From assembly GCA_037892935.1 (NCBI GenBank), contig JAYXKI010000016.1, positions 1,178,001 to 1,242,000 on the forward strand: 64,000 nt of DNA, read 5' to 3'. Positions within the stretch are counted from its first letter, which is position 1. Every line of letters begins with the position of its first letter. Under the pieces are notes generated by a model. The model saw nothing but the letters and a program-made list of their open reading frames with translations. It was not told the origin of the DNA and made no database searches. The position numbers were made by a program, and so were the translations under genes. Source of the DNA: Phlebopus portentosus (Eukaryota; Basidiomycota; Agaricomycetes; Boletales; Boletinellaceae). Positions 10,621-21,668 of this stretch are shown in pieces.

Positions 10621-11764
10621 CTACATGAAATCATCCAGCATCTCTTGTACACTCTTCGGCTTCGTCGCTTCCTCATCTTCAGGATCAACAACATCCAATA
10701 ACGCATAATCTCTTGCAGCTTTCTCCGCTGCGCGTTGTTTAGCGAGCTCTTCTGCTTCTTTGCGCTATGTAACCAATTATTATCAGTCAAGCAGTAGAAT
10801 TGATCTAGGATGAAGAGCTTACCTTGATAGCAGCCAACGCTCGACTCTCGGCCTTCTCCTTCTTCTGTCGCTCGATTTGTTCCTGCTCGTGATCTACTAC
10901 CCTCTCGACCTTCGTCTTGTTCAGTCGGTTCACGATCGGATTTTCGCGTTTCGCTACATGCACTATTTCGCCGATTATCAACAATTGCGTGAAAAGGCGG
11001 ATGTCGAGCAAATCCTCGTACCTCGTTTCACCTATCGTGCAGTCTGAATTCGGAATAGGGCGACGCTAATTGAGAAGGTAAGGAGTCGCTCACTTTCTTG
11101 TCGCTCTTGAACGAAACCTGCCCAACGGCCATATCTCCTGTTTTCTATCCAGATATAAGGAATCGCATGTTGATCCATATCCTATTGTTTGGGAGGTAAC
11201 GTACCTTGAGATTGCTGGCTGGCGTGTAAATAACCGTGATATTCTCCTTCTTGTTCCCTAAATCCCATAGCAAGCTGATTATTAAACCTTGAAGGAGAAA
11301 CTAAACGGAACACAACCTTCAATAGAGTTCGCCTTCACAAGCTGCGCCGCATCCGTCAGGAGTGCCTCGGGGATCTCCTCCCACGAAGCGATCGACTCAG
11401 GTAGACGGATGTAGACATGTGCGCTGGAGAGCTTGTCGACGTGGAACCACACATCTTCGGGCCAGGCGTATTTGATTAGATCCTCGTCTGCATAGCCGCA
11501 AGAAACGAGATGGGATTGAAGAACGTTGACGTGTTTAATGTGAAGATGACGAAAGGGACGGATGAAGGTTGTGGCGCTGGATGTTAGCTTCATCTATACG
11601 GTATGAAGAGGCTTAGGGACGTACTTTCGTACTTATCCTTCCCCATATAAATCGTAACAGGCGGGTCAACCGCTTCATGATCAGGTCCAGACGAGTCATT
11701 AGAACTTTTCTCAGGTAGAAATAGTTTGAAGTGAAGTACCAGTCGAAGTGAAGAAAAGAACCAT
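10621..11764 (-). CDS. JLP2: CCDC25 / Jlp2-like NFACT-R protein
   Basis: The product matches the small NFACT-R (DUF814) family called CCDC25 in animals and Jlp2 in yeast. Exons: complement(join(10621..10764, 10823..10962, 11022..11031, 11094..11144, 11205..11257, 11317..11487, 11625..11709, 11740..11764)). Seen: [64 protein letters not shown]; then a charged coiled-coil tail ([16 protein letters not shown]) ending VQEMLDDFM. One exon is only 10 nt (11022-11031) and all flanking phases need it. The first junction (MVLFFTST to SSND) is out of phase by one base unless the A4 run at 11706-11709 is A3, or the intron starts straight after the ATG. Function in fungi is little known; the animal homologue has been reported as a membrane DNA sensor. 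Confidence 0.88.
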
Positions 11765-11959
11765 TATAGGTTATGCGCAATGAAATAGAACCAACGTGTG
11801 GAATTGACGAAAGCAATCAATAAACGACCTTGAAGAATCAGTGACGAGTTCAGGCTACAAGCGCCGATCTACCCATATCAGGGCATGAGCTTCAAACTCA
11901 GATGATCTGCATTGAACCCAATTTCCTTCAAAAATCAGAACAGCATCTCTATTAGTGAA

Positions 11960-12362
11960 GAAGAATGATAAAAAAAAACAGGTGTTATGGTACTAGAGAA
12001 TGGTGAATAAAGCAGAGTGGAGATTTGTAAGAAATAGGACAAAAAATGAATTATCTGAGAGCATAAATAGATGTAGAAGTAGGCCCTCATTTCCCATCTT
12101 TCAATCCTCTTAACACACAGTAATTGTCTTAATACACAGTTATCTCTGTGTGCTTTATACTACTATATCTCTTAGATCCAATCTGCCTTTACTCTCAATC
12201 TCATATCTGAAAGTATCCATACCTTAGACCACAATGAGGAAGGTTAGTAAAGGGACCATGTGGTATAGCTGAATGTAGGTACATAGTCATCTCTATACAA
12301 CATACTATTGCTTTTGCAAAAAAAGATTGGAACCAGTATAGCCCCAGGCCTACTCTCTAACA
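11960..12362 (+). repeat. Decayed solo LTR of the nested chromovirus family
   Basis: The sequence from about 12,000 to 12,362 aligns by eye with the last 370 bp of the 1589-bp LTRs at 28409 and 39220: AAGTAGGCCCTC, the CATAAATAG TATA-like box, TGTGTGCTTT, and the terminal TCTCTAACA. Most CpG sites of the young LTRs are TpG or CpA here (for example ATCTTTCGATCC became ATCTTTCAATCC). No internal retroelement sequence follows it. The left limit is uncertain because similarity fades before 12,000. Confidence 0.8.
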
Positions 12363-13281
12363 GTGATGTACTGCTTGGCATTCCTTCTTGTGAAGCTGAT
12401 TTAATCTCTTAAATACCATCAAGAAGCCTAGGAATAAACTGCAGCATGTTTGGCAGGAAATTCTATATATTGATAATTTTAAAATTGCAGAAACAGTGGA
12501 TTGGATTTGAATGCTCTTGAATGACTCATGACTTGCAAAAAGTCAAATGATGGCTGTTGTAACTACGTGTGACCTGAGGTGTATTACAACAAAGTCTTAC
12601 AGCAGAGACATCATGATAATCGCAGTCTGCAAATAGCCGAAGTAAGCGTTCCATGAAATCTGCAAAAATGCCGAGTTTCTAAAGCCAGGTAAGAAGTGCA
12701 AGCTCATATGACCGTTAAAAAGATTATTCCTTACTTTTAATTCCTCTATTGTACGAGGAAGTTTAACCCAATAGAACAATTATGAGGTGAGAATGCTCAG
12801 ACAATGGATGCAAATAACCATCGGTCCGAGGATCAACTATAAATTAGTGATTAGGACTAGAAGCTACAGGCAATGACACATTGATAAAAGATACAGGACG
12901 ACAAATAAGATTATGGAATTAATTGAAGTAGATGGGACAAAAGATGCTGCTAAGTGGAGAACCGTTCGTGGTATCCATCAGAATAGAACTTGAACAAGAG
13001 AGAACACATAGAATAAAATAGTGCAAAACGGATTGAAGGAATGCTGTTCAAAGGAGAATCAAAGTCATGTCACTATTCTGCGCAGTATATTACTCAGTCG
13101 TGCGTGACGGGAAGTTGAAATAGGTATTAATACTCACACAGACATGAGCATGCCCGAAAAGCGGGTATAGTTGAACTGCGTCGCCATCTTCGCGAACTGA
13201 GTGCGAATTGAATGGAGAGACTAAAAAAAATACTCTCGAGTTGAGCGTGACCCCGTAAACACTGATATACGAAGAGAGGCG
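12363..13281. other. AT-rich gene desert
   Basis: About 0.9 kb of AT-rich sequence with no supported exon, directly after the decayed LTR. It may be older transposon debris, but I cannot match it to anything in the window. Confidence 0.35.
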
Positions 13282-14817
13282 TCAACGTGACGTCTTTGCA
13301 ACGGCACGAGACGGTGAACCGGCGGACGCGTTTCCTGCTTCTCCCCAACCGACACCCCACGCAACGTCATCGACCATGTCAACCGTCCAACGATCAGGCA
13401 CGTTATGCTCAAGACAACCCCTTAATACGCTCTCGGCGCCATGGCCAATGCCTGGAGGAGGATCGTATGCACCTAGAGACACAGTGGAATGATCGCACAA
13501 TGATCTACCTCACAAAAGCTGGAGACTCACCATGCAGAATTTTCATCTGCAATCTTGGTTCGAAACTATCATTGAACGGCAGATGCCCAGTAAGAAGCGC
13601 GTAGAGCAATACCCCAAGAGCCCACATGTCTTGAGCAGGATTTGCCGGTGGTAAACGCGGATGAAGTGGACATTGCGGGGGTGGCGGTGCTAGCAATTCC
13701 GGAGAGGCGTAAGGCAAAGAGCCTGGGGGAAACTGCGGATGCGGCATAGAACGCGGTGTGTCATGACCACTTCCAAGTGGCGTAGAGTTGCGGTGTCGAG
13801 TTGATCGTTGTAAGCGTCCATGCTGAGCATGTCTCGAAGAGGCATGAGATATAGTCGTGAATCTGCGTAGCCTATCAATTGCATGATCTACCGCTTGATC
13901 ATGAAGACAGGGACAGTCCGTCTCGGACTGTGGTAGCGACGGATCTGAGATTCGTCTTGCCAATCCAAAATCAGATATACGACACATTCCTGCTTCATCA
14001 ACAAGCACATTTTCGAGCTTGATATCGCCATGTACGATTCTCGCTGTGTTGTGGAGATATCGTAGGCCCCGTACCACCTGACGGAACATCATGCCAGCGT
14101 CATCTTGGGGTAGAGCAGGATGACCATCCCGCTTCAGAATATCGAATAATGATCCTGCAGGGCAGTATAAGGTGATGAAGTAATCCGCATCAAGAGTACG
14201 CTCGACGTCGAATAGAGGAAGTATATGCTCGTGTTTCAGCGTTCGCCAGATATCTATTTCATTTTCGAGCTGTCGACGACACTCGTCCGGGTCCTCTTGT
14301 CGTTCCAGATCCACCTTCTTCACCCTCTTTATCGCTACAAGATCACCTTTGGAAGAAACTCCTTTCTTGACAGTTGAGAATCCACCTCTTCCAATAGTCT
14401 GCACTAATGTGTATCCTGCAACGACCGTTTCCTCTCGAGCCGCAAGGGAAGATGCTGATGGGGAGAAAACATAGACAGAAAAGCTTGAGCCGGGGACGAT
14501 GACAAACCACCGCTGAAGGCTCGTTGTCTGCTCTTTTGCTCCAAAGGGAAAGCATTGTCATGTTCTGGAGCTGATGCAGAATTCAAGATGTCCTCGTCCG
14601 AAATGAAGGCGTTGTCCCGAGACTCAGGTGCGTCAGAAACTATCCCCAACCTTGTAAAGGGTGCGTGTGCATGTCCAGTATGGTCACTGCCTTGCTCGTC
14701 TGAATGTGTAGAGATCCGAGACAAGAGGGGCCTGCTCGATGAAGTATTCAGCGCGGGTTCGCCACACAAAGTAAAAGAACTATCGACGTATAATTTGGAA
14801 GATGTATCTATCTGCAT
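13282..14817 (-). CDS. Ser/Thr protein kinase (one apparent frameshift)
   Basis: Two exons, complement(join(13282..13472, 13531..14817)). The N-terminal 120 residues are Ser-rich and disordered (MQIDTSSKLYVDSS). The kinase domain runs from GYTLVQTIGRGGFSTVKKG (glycine loop) through VAIKRV (Lys), ENEIDIW (Glu helix), TLYCPAGSLFDILKRDG (hinge), VHGDIKLENVLV (catalytic loop, HGD in place of HRD), SDFGLARR, PYASPELL, DMWALGVLLYALLTG, and after the intron VLRGCLEHNVPDRWT. A 70-residue Ser/Arg insert lies in the activation segment. N-part and kinase are in different frames, meeting in a CCCC run (14460-14463). One added C gives a smooth SMFSP-to-SASSLAAREE join, so I infer a consensus error. Substrate unknown. 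It shares a 349-bp divergent promoter with RPAP1. Confidence 0.85.
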
Positions 14818-15166
14818 AGACACCCGCTGGTGTGAGTCTGCAGTAAACAAGGGAGATACAAGGCCAGTGGTGGGTGTAGGGAGGAAAGGAGCTGAGGGCG
14901 CTATGCTAGCGACTCACGCTGGTAGTACTAAGCGAAGAGTCAATTGGCTGGAGGAAGGCCGAAGGTTTCCGAAACGGTCCTGTGGTCTGCCTGCACGTGA
15001 TTTTTGATGGCCTTTTTAAAAATTGGAAGCACCCGAATTGAATTGGGTGGTGATTCAGTGATGCGCTTATGCCATCAGAGCTTATGTCATCACAAATTTG
15101 AGTGGTGAACTTAATAATTCCAAGTTTAAGTTTAACGTTAACGTTACTGTACACAGGTTCATTCTT
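14818..15166. promoter_or_regulatory. Divergent promoter between kinase gene and RPAP1
   Basis: The two start codons face away from each other across 349 bp, so this segment must hold both promoters. Further 5' exons of the kinase gene could extend into it, but no phase-compatible one was found. Confidence 0.4.
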
Positions 15167-18100
15167 ATGCCGTTACCGCTACCACCACCGTCGCTCGTTG
15201 GATCGGTTGTTGAGCGCTCTCCGAGCTCATCATCTTCATCCAGGACCGTTTCTTCACCCTCCCCTTCTGGGTTCCCTGTTGTTCAACATCGCTCAAAATC
15301 CGCATTTGCGCGTGCAAGGGAGGCAAAACGAGATGGAGCTAAGAGAGTGAGAGAGGTACCTTTAGTCCGTGCTAGCGGTAGCTTGCTGAGCGGCACGGGA
15401 GACGAAGAAGGAGACTTAGTAGCTGGTGGTGAGCATCTCATCGCATTCCCTTGCAATACGTTGTCTTATTCAAGAAAGACGTTTCTGCTGGTCGTTCAAA
15501 GCCTTCATCTTCTTCCGGCGAAAACGAGGAACAATGGAAGATGCGAATGGGTAGAGATAATGATCGGGCAGTAGAGGCCATGTCGGAGGAAGAGCGTGAA
15601 CGCCACGTTACCGAGATTCTGGAACAACTGGGTCCAAACGTGGGTGAACTCCTTCACAAAGCACGAGAGGCACGCACACGAACCGAGACGAGACCCGGTG
15701 CGTCTATGCATTTCATCTTCCAGAATGCTTGGCTTACTTCTTCTTGCAACTTTTGCTTGGTCTCTATATCATATCCGAGCAGACACGCACGAAGGAGGAA
15801 GACGAGATGACGCAGAGGAGCAGCATGCTAGTAAGGATGCTACTTCAGAACGCAGAATTTCGCAACCGAGACCGACTCTACCCCAACATAAGACCAGTAT
15901 GTAACTTAACGTTGTTCTATCCTGTTTCTCATCTTCTTTCTCAGAACTCGCGTCACCACCTCGGAGTATTCTGTCCCAACCAACATCACGAAGCTCATCA
16001 CCAGGGCGAAGCGCTCGTAAACTGCGCTTTGCGGATGTGACGCCGAATGACGTTCACATCTACCAGTCGGAGCCATCTTCCCCTCGAAAACCGATTGGCC
16101 TGCTACTTCCTTCTTCATCTGAGCCAGATAAGAAAAGTGGCAATACTGAAAAGTCCTCTAGACCACCGCGGCAGAACGAAGAAGCAGAAGAAGGGACTCC
16201 TGAGGACATTCGCAGACGTTTCTTTCCGGATGCACCAGCAAAAGAGCCTGCTCTCGAGTGGATTGAAACAAAGGATCCATCTTCCGATCCCGAGCCACGG
16301 TTCGATTTATCCGGTGCCATCATTCCTGCATCTCTTCGCCATTCTTTGCCGACGCATCTCGGTCTTCACCATCATAGCGGACCTTCGGCAGCGGGATACA
16401 CGCTTGCTGAGCTCTTCCTTCTTGCTCGATCCAGCGTTCCGGCACAGCGATCAACAATTCTGAGTGTCCTCTCCAAACTGATACGTAGACTTGCTCGCAG
16501 GGAGAGTGAAGTGTCAGAGCTCAACAATCGCGATAGCGTACGAAACCAGGCGCTAGTTCTTGGACTCGCGGCGCTTACCGAAAAGGGCACTGTGGGTGTT
16601 CAAGCTGTCGAGCTAGTATGGACGTGCGTCGTCTATTGGGATGAAGACGAGGTATTAGGCTTGGATGGCGTCGAACTCCGACCTCTGGGCGCAGGGGTGA
16701 TGCAAATTGACGAAGAGAACCAGTCCGAAAGGCCTTTACAAACAACTGATCCTATCTCATCGCTACCATTTTCCGCCTTACTACCACAGATTGCCAATTT
16801 ACTGGAGTCCCGAAGCTTACCGATAGAATCGTTGGTGCAGTTACTTTCTATCCTTCACCGCTTTGCACGACATTGTGTCAAAATAGCCAGTGCAATCTGC
16901 GAAACACCTCGCCTTATTGCGAGCGTTGTCAATATGTTCTTGCTTACTCCTATTCCTCCCGCTGCGAATGGTCCACTTCCCAATTCTCTTGCTCTTGATT
17001 TCCTGCGGACATTGGCGCTTTCATCTCGCAGTAATGCTCGAGAACTTGAAGGTCCCGCAGATGCTCTCCTTCGATTTATCACGATGGCTGCACCACCATC
17101 TTCCTCTCCTTTCCCTCCTGAACTTATCGATGACCTACTGCGAGGCACTTTAGACTTGTACGCTACGCTAGCAAGATATGGGTTGTACTCCGGCGTCGTG
17201 ACGACTGCAGCGGAACATTTCAATCATCTTTCATCCAACACTCTTCGACCATTCGGTGGTATGTCCCCAGAGTCACAAATATCATGGTTACGATTATTAT
17301 CGGTCTGGATGGTTTGTGCCTGTGACCCGCATCGTACGACTCCCCCTCATGACCTTCTTTGGAGTCAGGTCGTCGGATGGACCTGGGGTGAGGATATTTT
17401 GGAGTTCAGGAGAAATCTTCTGTCTAGTGAACGAGATAACAGTCGCCTGTGGGCGGCCGTCTGGGACGCATTGGCTTCATGGTTGGAAGGTTGCCGAATC
17501 AATAGTCTTGCAGCGGGTCAGGATGAGCGCGACAAGCTCAACAAGGCAGTGGAGCAATCATGGAAGAGCGGAGCTGAGAAGCGAATACTCGAGGAAACGA
17601 GTTCTCGTCTCATGGAAGAGTTGTCGGAAGTTTCCTCGCTGGGATCTGAAGTTGGCCAGCGGAAAGATCGTTTTGCACGTATCGCCGACTTAAGCTTGAC
17701 TCTCACCAGTTTTTCAAGGCTTTGTGTGGCATCCCTCCCGAAGCGCGTATCGGGATCGGATCCGCAGGGAAGTTCTTCGTGGATCCTCGATGCAAATGCT
17801 CTTTTGGAGTCAGTGGTCTTAACACTGCTATCCAGTAATACTATGGCGGCGATCGGAAGGGGTATAGAAAAATCACGAGATGATCTGTCATTCAGAATGG
17901 AAATTCTACGGATGCGATCGACATCTACCCTCCTTGCATCCTACGTAAAACTCACACGATCGATAAGTGGTGAGAACGACTGGTTGGCATTTGGGCTTTC
18001 AGGGTTACAGACGCTTCTTCCCGGAGACGAGGACACTGTCAGATGGGTGATCGAAGAAGTCATCAGCGGAGGCGGACCTCAGATGGAATTTCCAGAGAAG

Positions 18101-19273
18101 TTGCAATTCCTCTTGCCGTTCTTCAATAACATGATTCGCCCTGATGATGGTTTTCGCTTGTCACCGCTCATCCCGACCCCGGAGTCAATCCAGAAGAGCA
18201 CAACACAGACCCTTCCGGCCGATTGTGCACCTCGCACTTCAGCTACAACATGTGTGATCGGACTCCCGCTTAGTCCTGATTGGCCTTGCATCGCTCTGGA
18301 TCATCTTTTGAGGTCCGGGACATCGCCGATACTTACGAATCCGGATTCTGTTCCAGATTCGTGGAATGCGTCTGAAACGGACCTTGTACAAGCATCACTG
18401 TCCTTGATGCAACACGTACAGAGAAGCCTGAGTAGTGGATCTTTTCAGAAGTTCTCGCCGAGCTTTGCGCATGTGGTGTTCAACTGTATGAAAGTGTTCA
18501 TGCTCGAGCATAATCAGCAACAGAGCGATTCGAATCAGGAAGTGTTCCGTGATCCGTCTGTCGGGCGTCTCATGGATGAGCTTCCTCGACCTTACACGCT
18601 TCTTGGTTCTCGGTCTACGTCTTGCCCGAGCGGCTCGGATTTGGAGGTAGTGTCCAAAGGGTTTCTTGGAGAAGGAACTCCGTTCTTCCAGTTTTACACT
18701 GACTTCGTCGCTCTCTATGATGCAATCTCATTCTCACATACCACATTTGCTCGCCTCCTGCTACCTCCAACGTCTATGTCATACGCTCCGGACTATCGCA
18801 AATTACTATGGGGCGACTTCGGGCATACTTTACGCGCAATACGAACCCCGATTGAAGACGTCCCTGCGGTAGACATCAAACAGCATTTCTATCCGGCGGA
18901 AACTGACGCGGAGATTCTTGGATGGTATTTGCGAGCTCTCGTCAAATGGCCGCTCGATGGGTTCGTGCGCTTCGTCGCTGTGCACCACATAGCATGCAAT
19001 ATTTGGCCTGACCTCCGGGAGGGAGGCGAAGCCGACTCCATGCGAGAACATCGCTCGCAAAACCTTCTTGTTGCTATCTTCAATCAGGCGAAGGCTGACG
19101 TTGTCAGGGATGTAGTACGATACGTACAAGGCAATCAGTCCGAGTTTCTGTTGCCTCCTCGCTGTTTCGCATATGATGAAGAGGTGAAACGTACGAGGCT
19201 AGTCTTCGCTCGCTCTTTGGGAGAGGAAAGAGTTATAGAGAGTATAAAGAAGATCCTTGCAGAGACAGATTGA
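15167..19273 (+). CDS. RPAP1: RNA polymerase II-associated protein RPAP1 (Rba50)
   Basis: RPAP1/Rba50 assists assembly and nuclear delivery of RNA polymerase II. Exons join(15167..15428, 15479..15697, 15783..15896, 15945..19273), 1307 aa, all phases consistent. The N-terminus has the family signature SLVGSVVER followed by GFPVVQHRSKSAFARAREAK. Exon 2 gives AMSEEERERHVTEILEQLGP and ELLHKAREAR. KLRFADVTPNDVH starts the central region. At about residue 335 comes PTHLGLHHHSGPSAAGYTL, leading into AELFLLARSSVPAQRS, the hallmark of the RPAP1 C-terminal domain. The remaining 900 residues are helical, repeat-like and unbroken. Size is near that of animal RPAP1. The start ATG was chosen at the first Met before SLVGSVVER; a short upstream exon cannot be excluded. 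Confidence 0.92.
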
Positions 19274-19786
19274 TTAGTATTATCTCTCACTTTTCTGACT
19301 TTGTAGTGGCGCTATTTCGTCTTCGATCGGTATGAGCACCTGTACATTAGAGCAGCTAATCTTTGTATGAACTCCCTTCCAAGACTTACAAACACTTGAA
19401 CCGGGCCTTACAAAAAAATAAAATAGGTCACTAGAGTGCTCCAATCTCGCTGCGAGAAACACTTTGGTGGCATATGACATGTCCCATTCGATTTCAGAAA
19501 AATGCACTATTTACATCCCGTTGAACAACATTTTGAATCGGCGCATGATGAACAGGGACGAGGAAAAATATCGCCGATATCCCGACAGCAAATTCAGAGA
19601 GAGACGGCCGCGTGAAGGTAGGATGATGATACGAATAAGGGTGGAAAAAAAGGGATAGACTGCTGGAAGACGATTAGGTAAGGAGTAATCTATGACATCT
19701 CGTCAGATCACTCGCAAGAGCTGTCGGGATGCCAAACGAGAGAAGAGATACCTTTTCCTCTATAAGTATCAGACATTGACTCAATA
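19274..19786. other. Intergenic between convergent RPAP1 and F-box copy 1
   Basis: About 513 bp between two stop codons. No exon is supported. Confidence 0.4.
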
Positions 19787-21540
19787 TTAATCCATCTCAT
19801 CATGCGTCATTTCGGAGCTGACAGATGGCACGTTGTTTTGGAACCACCGAAGAGCCTCCTGTTTGATTAAAGGACAATCATCGATATTCAGGGACAGGAT
19901 TGGCAATGGCCGGTTTCGCGCATGTTCAGACGATGCCGGCGTGGCCGGATATTTGTCGACAGGTGTTGCTGACGAATTCGCCTGATGCCTCTCGACAAAT
20001 GAGATGAGAGGGCCAGATTCAAGATCCGGCAACGATGAAACATCGAGATGCTGCAATTTGGGACAAGGTATTGACGATGAAGCATCCTTCGCCGGTTCGT
20101 ATAACGCTTTAATCACCGAATTAATGTCACCGTCGTCGAACGTACAGCGGCTCAGCTTGAGAAGCTTCAGAGATGGCGAACTCTGAAGAAATGACACGAG
20201 GATAGGGGAAGACACGTTGCATTCGTACAAGCAGATTTCAGTGAGACTGGCGATTTTTTGCGATATGATCTTCCGCAGGCACGCCGTAGTATCGCCGCGA
20301 TACGCAGAATTCGAATTCGCGAGGTGAAGTGCACTCAGGCAGGGCACCTTCACACACTCGAAAAATTTTGAGGCGGATTTAAAGCGATGCAGCTCGATTC
20401 GGCGCAGAACGGGATGTTCGATAGGCTCCTGGAGTGTTGAACAACCAAACCAGTTCGTTTGTGTTAGGATAAGAGTATGAAGCGCGGAATTTCGTCGTAG
20501 CAGCTCGAAGAATGGTTCAGGCCTGAAATTTCCACTGAGCCGGAGAGATGTCAACCTGGAGAATGACAATCCCTCCAACTCAATGAGACACCTTCCAACT
20601 GCGATAGAAAGGTTATACGTAGCCGATGTATCTAGACTACGTATACCTTCCCACAAATCCTCTCCCGGAAAATCACCAGCATCCACGACGAGACTGCGTA
20701 AACGAAGTTGGCGAATGGTCTCTGCAGGCAAATATTTGAATAGACGAGCATTAGTCGACTCCAGTTCTTCGAGCTTCAACCAGAAATCCTTCGAAGCATT
20801 CCTCAGTTTGCTTTGCTTCTTGTAGAATAGTGATGGATCATCTACGCGTAGACTCGTGACTACGCCCTTTGCAAGCTTCAGCCAAGCATCCGCCTTTTTC
20901 TGTGTCGTTCTGTAATCGAAAATAAACCGATGGAAGCAACTTGGAGTTCTGGTTATGAGGTCCTTCCAAGTAGGACAGACCTTGATGAGGGTCACCATCC
21001 TTGTACGGCTCCCATCGATCACATTCGATAATATTTCGATTTGCAGCTCGACAGGGAGCTTGTCAAATTGACTTTTCATCGCATCGAGTATTTCCTCACG
21101 GAATGCCGCCAACATCGCCCGCCTCTCTGCGTCCGTCGGCTTCACTAGTTCCAGGGCTAATTCCACCATTTTTAACGAAGCAGAGAGCTTTCCGGCACGA
21201 GGAGAAAGACGTGATGATCGCCTATGTTCCTGAAGTGCGGATGTGAGTAGAGTCTAGAAATGACATCGTAGGAAGTAACGTGCTGACCTGCCAATCGGTA
21301 AAGTCTTTGGAGGCGTTCAATGTATCAACAAGATTATCTAACTTTTTGAGTGCCGCAGCTCTTCTTGAATCGGATAGAATTTTGCGTCTCGAGTTTTCGC
21401 GCGAGGCCTCGAGGAAAGACTTAGAATACCGAATCTAGTGAAAGAATGCCGCGTACCTGTTCAAAGGCTTTCAAAGCATCCCGGTATCGCCCCTGTTCAT
21501 AGAGGCTTAAGCCCTTGCTTAAAGTATCGTTACGGGACAT
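19787..21540 (-). CDS. F-box/LRR protein with TPR-like N-terminus, copy 1
   Basis: Exons complement(join(19787..21229, 21288..21419, 21457..21540)), 552 aa, phases consistent. Exon 1 encodes a TPR-like hairpin (LSKGLSLYEQGRYRDALKAF). The F-box sits around residues 125-170 (FDKLPVELQIEILSNVID, then VCPTWKDLI). Leucine-rich repeats follow, with spaced LRSL, LTSLRLSG, LHTLIL and LKLLKLSRC motifs. Such proteins are substrate receptors of SCF ubiquitin ligases; the target is unknown. A close paralogue lies at 43681-45425, and introns and flanking sequence are shared, so the two arose by segmental duplication. This copy ends VSSEMTHDEMD and differs from copy 2 mainly in the middle LRRs. Its upstream region is interrupted at about 21,645 by a retroelement. 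Confidence 0.85.
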
Positions 21541-21668
21541 CAAGTGCAGTGTTCGCGCAAGAGGTGGTGGCTCGAAACGAACGAAGGACGACGCGAGCCG
21601 CGCGACGATCATACGCGCAGATCTCTATTCTCCGAAATAAGAAGCCATGACGAAGTGTAGTTCTGCCT

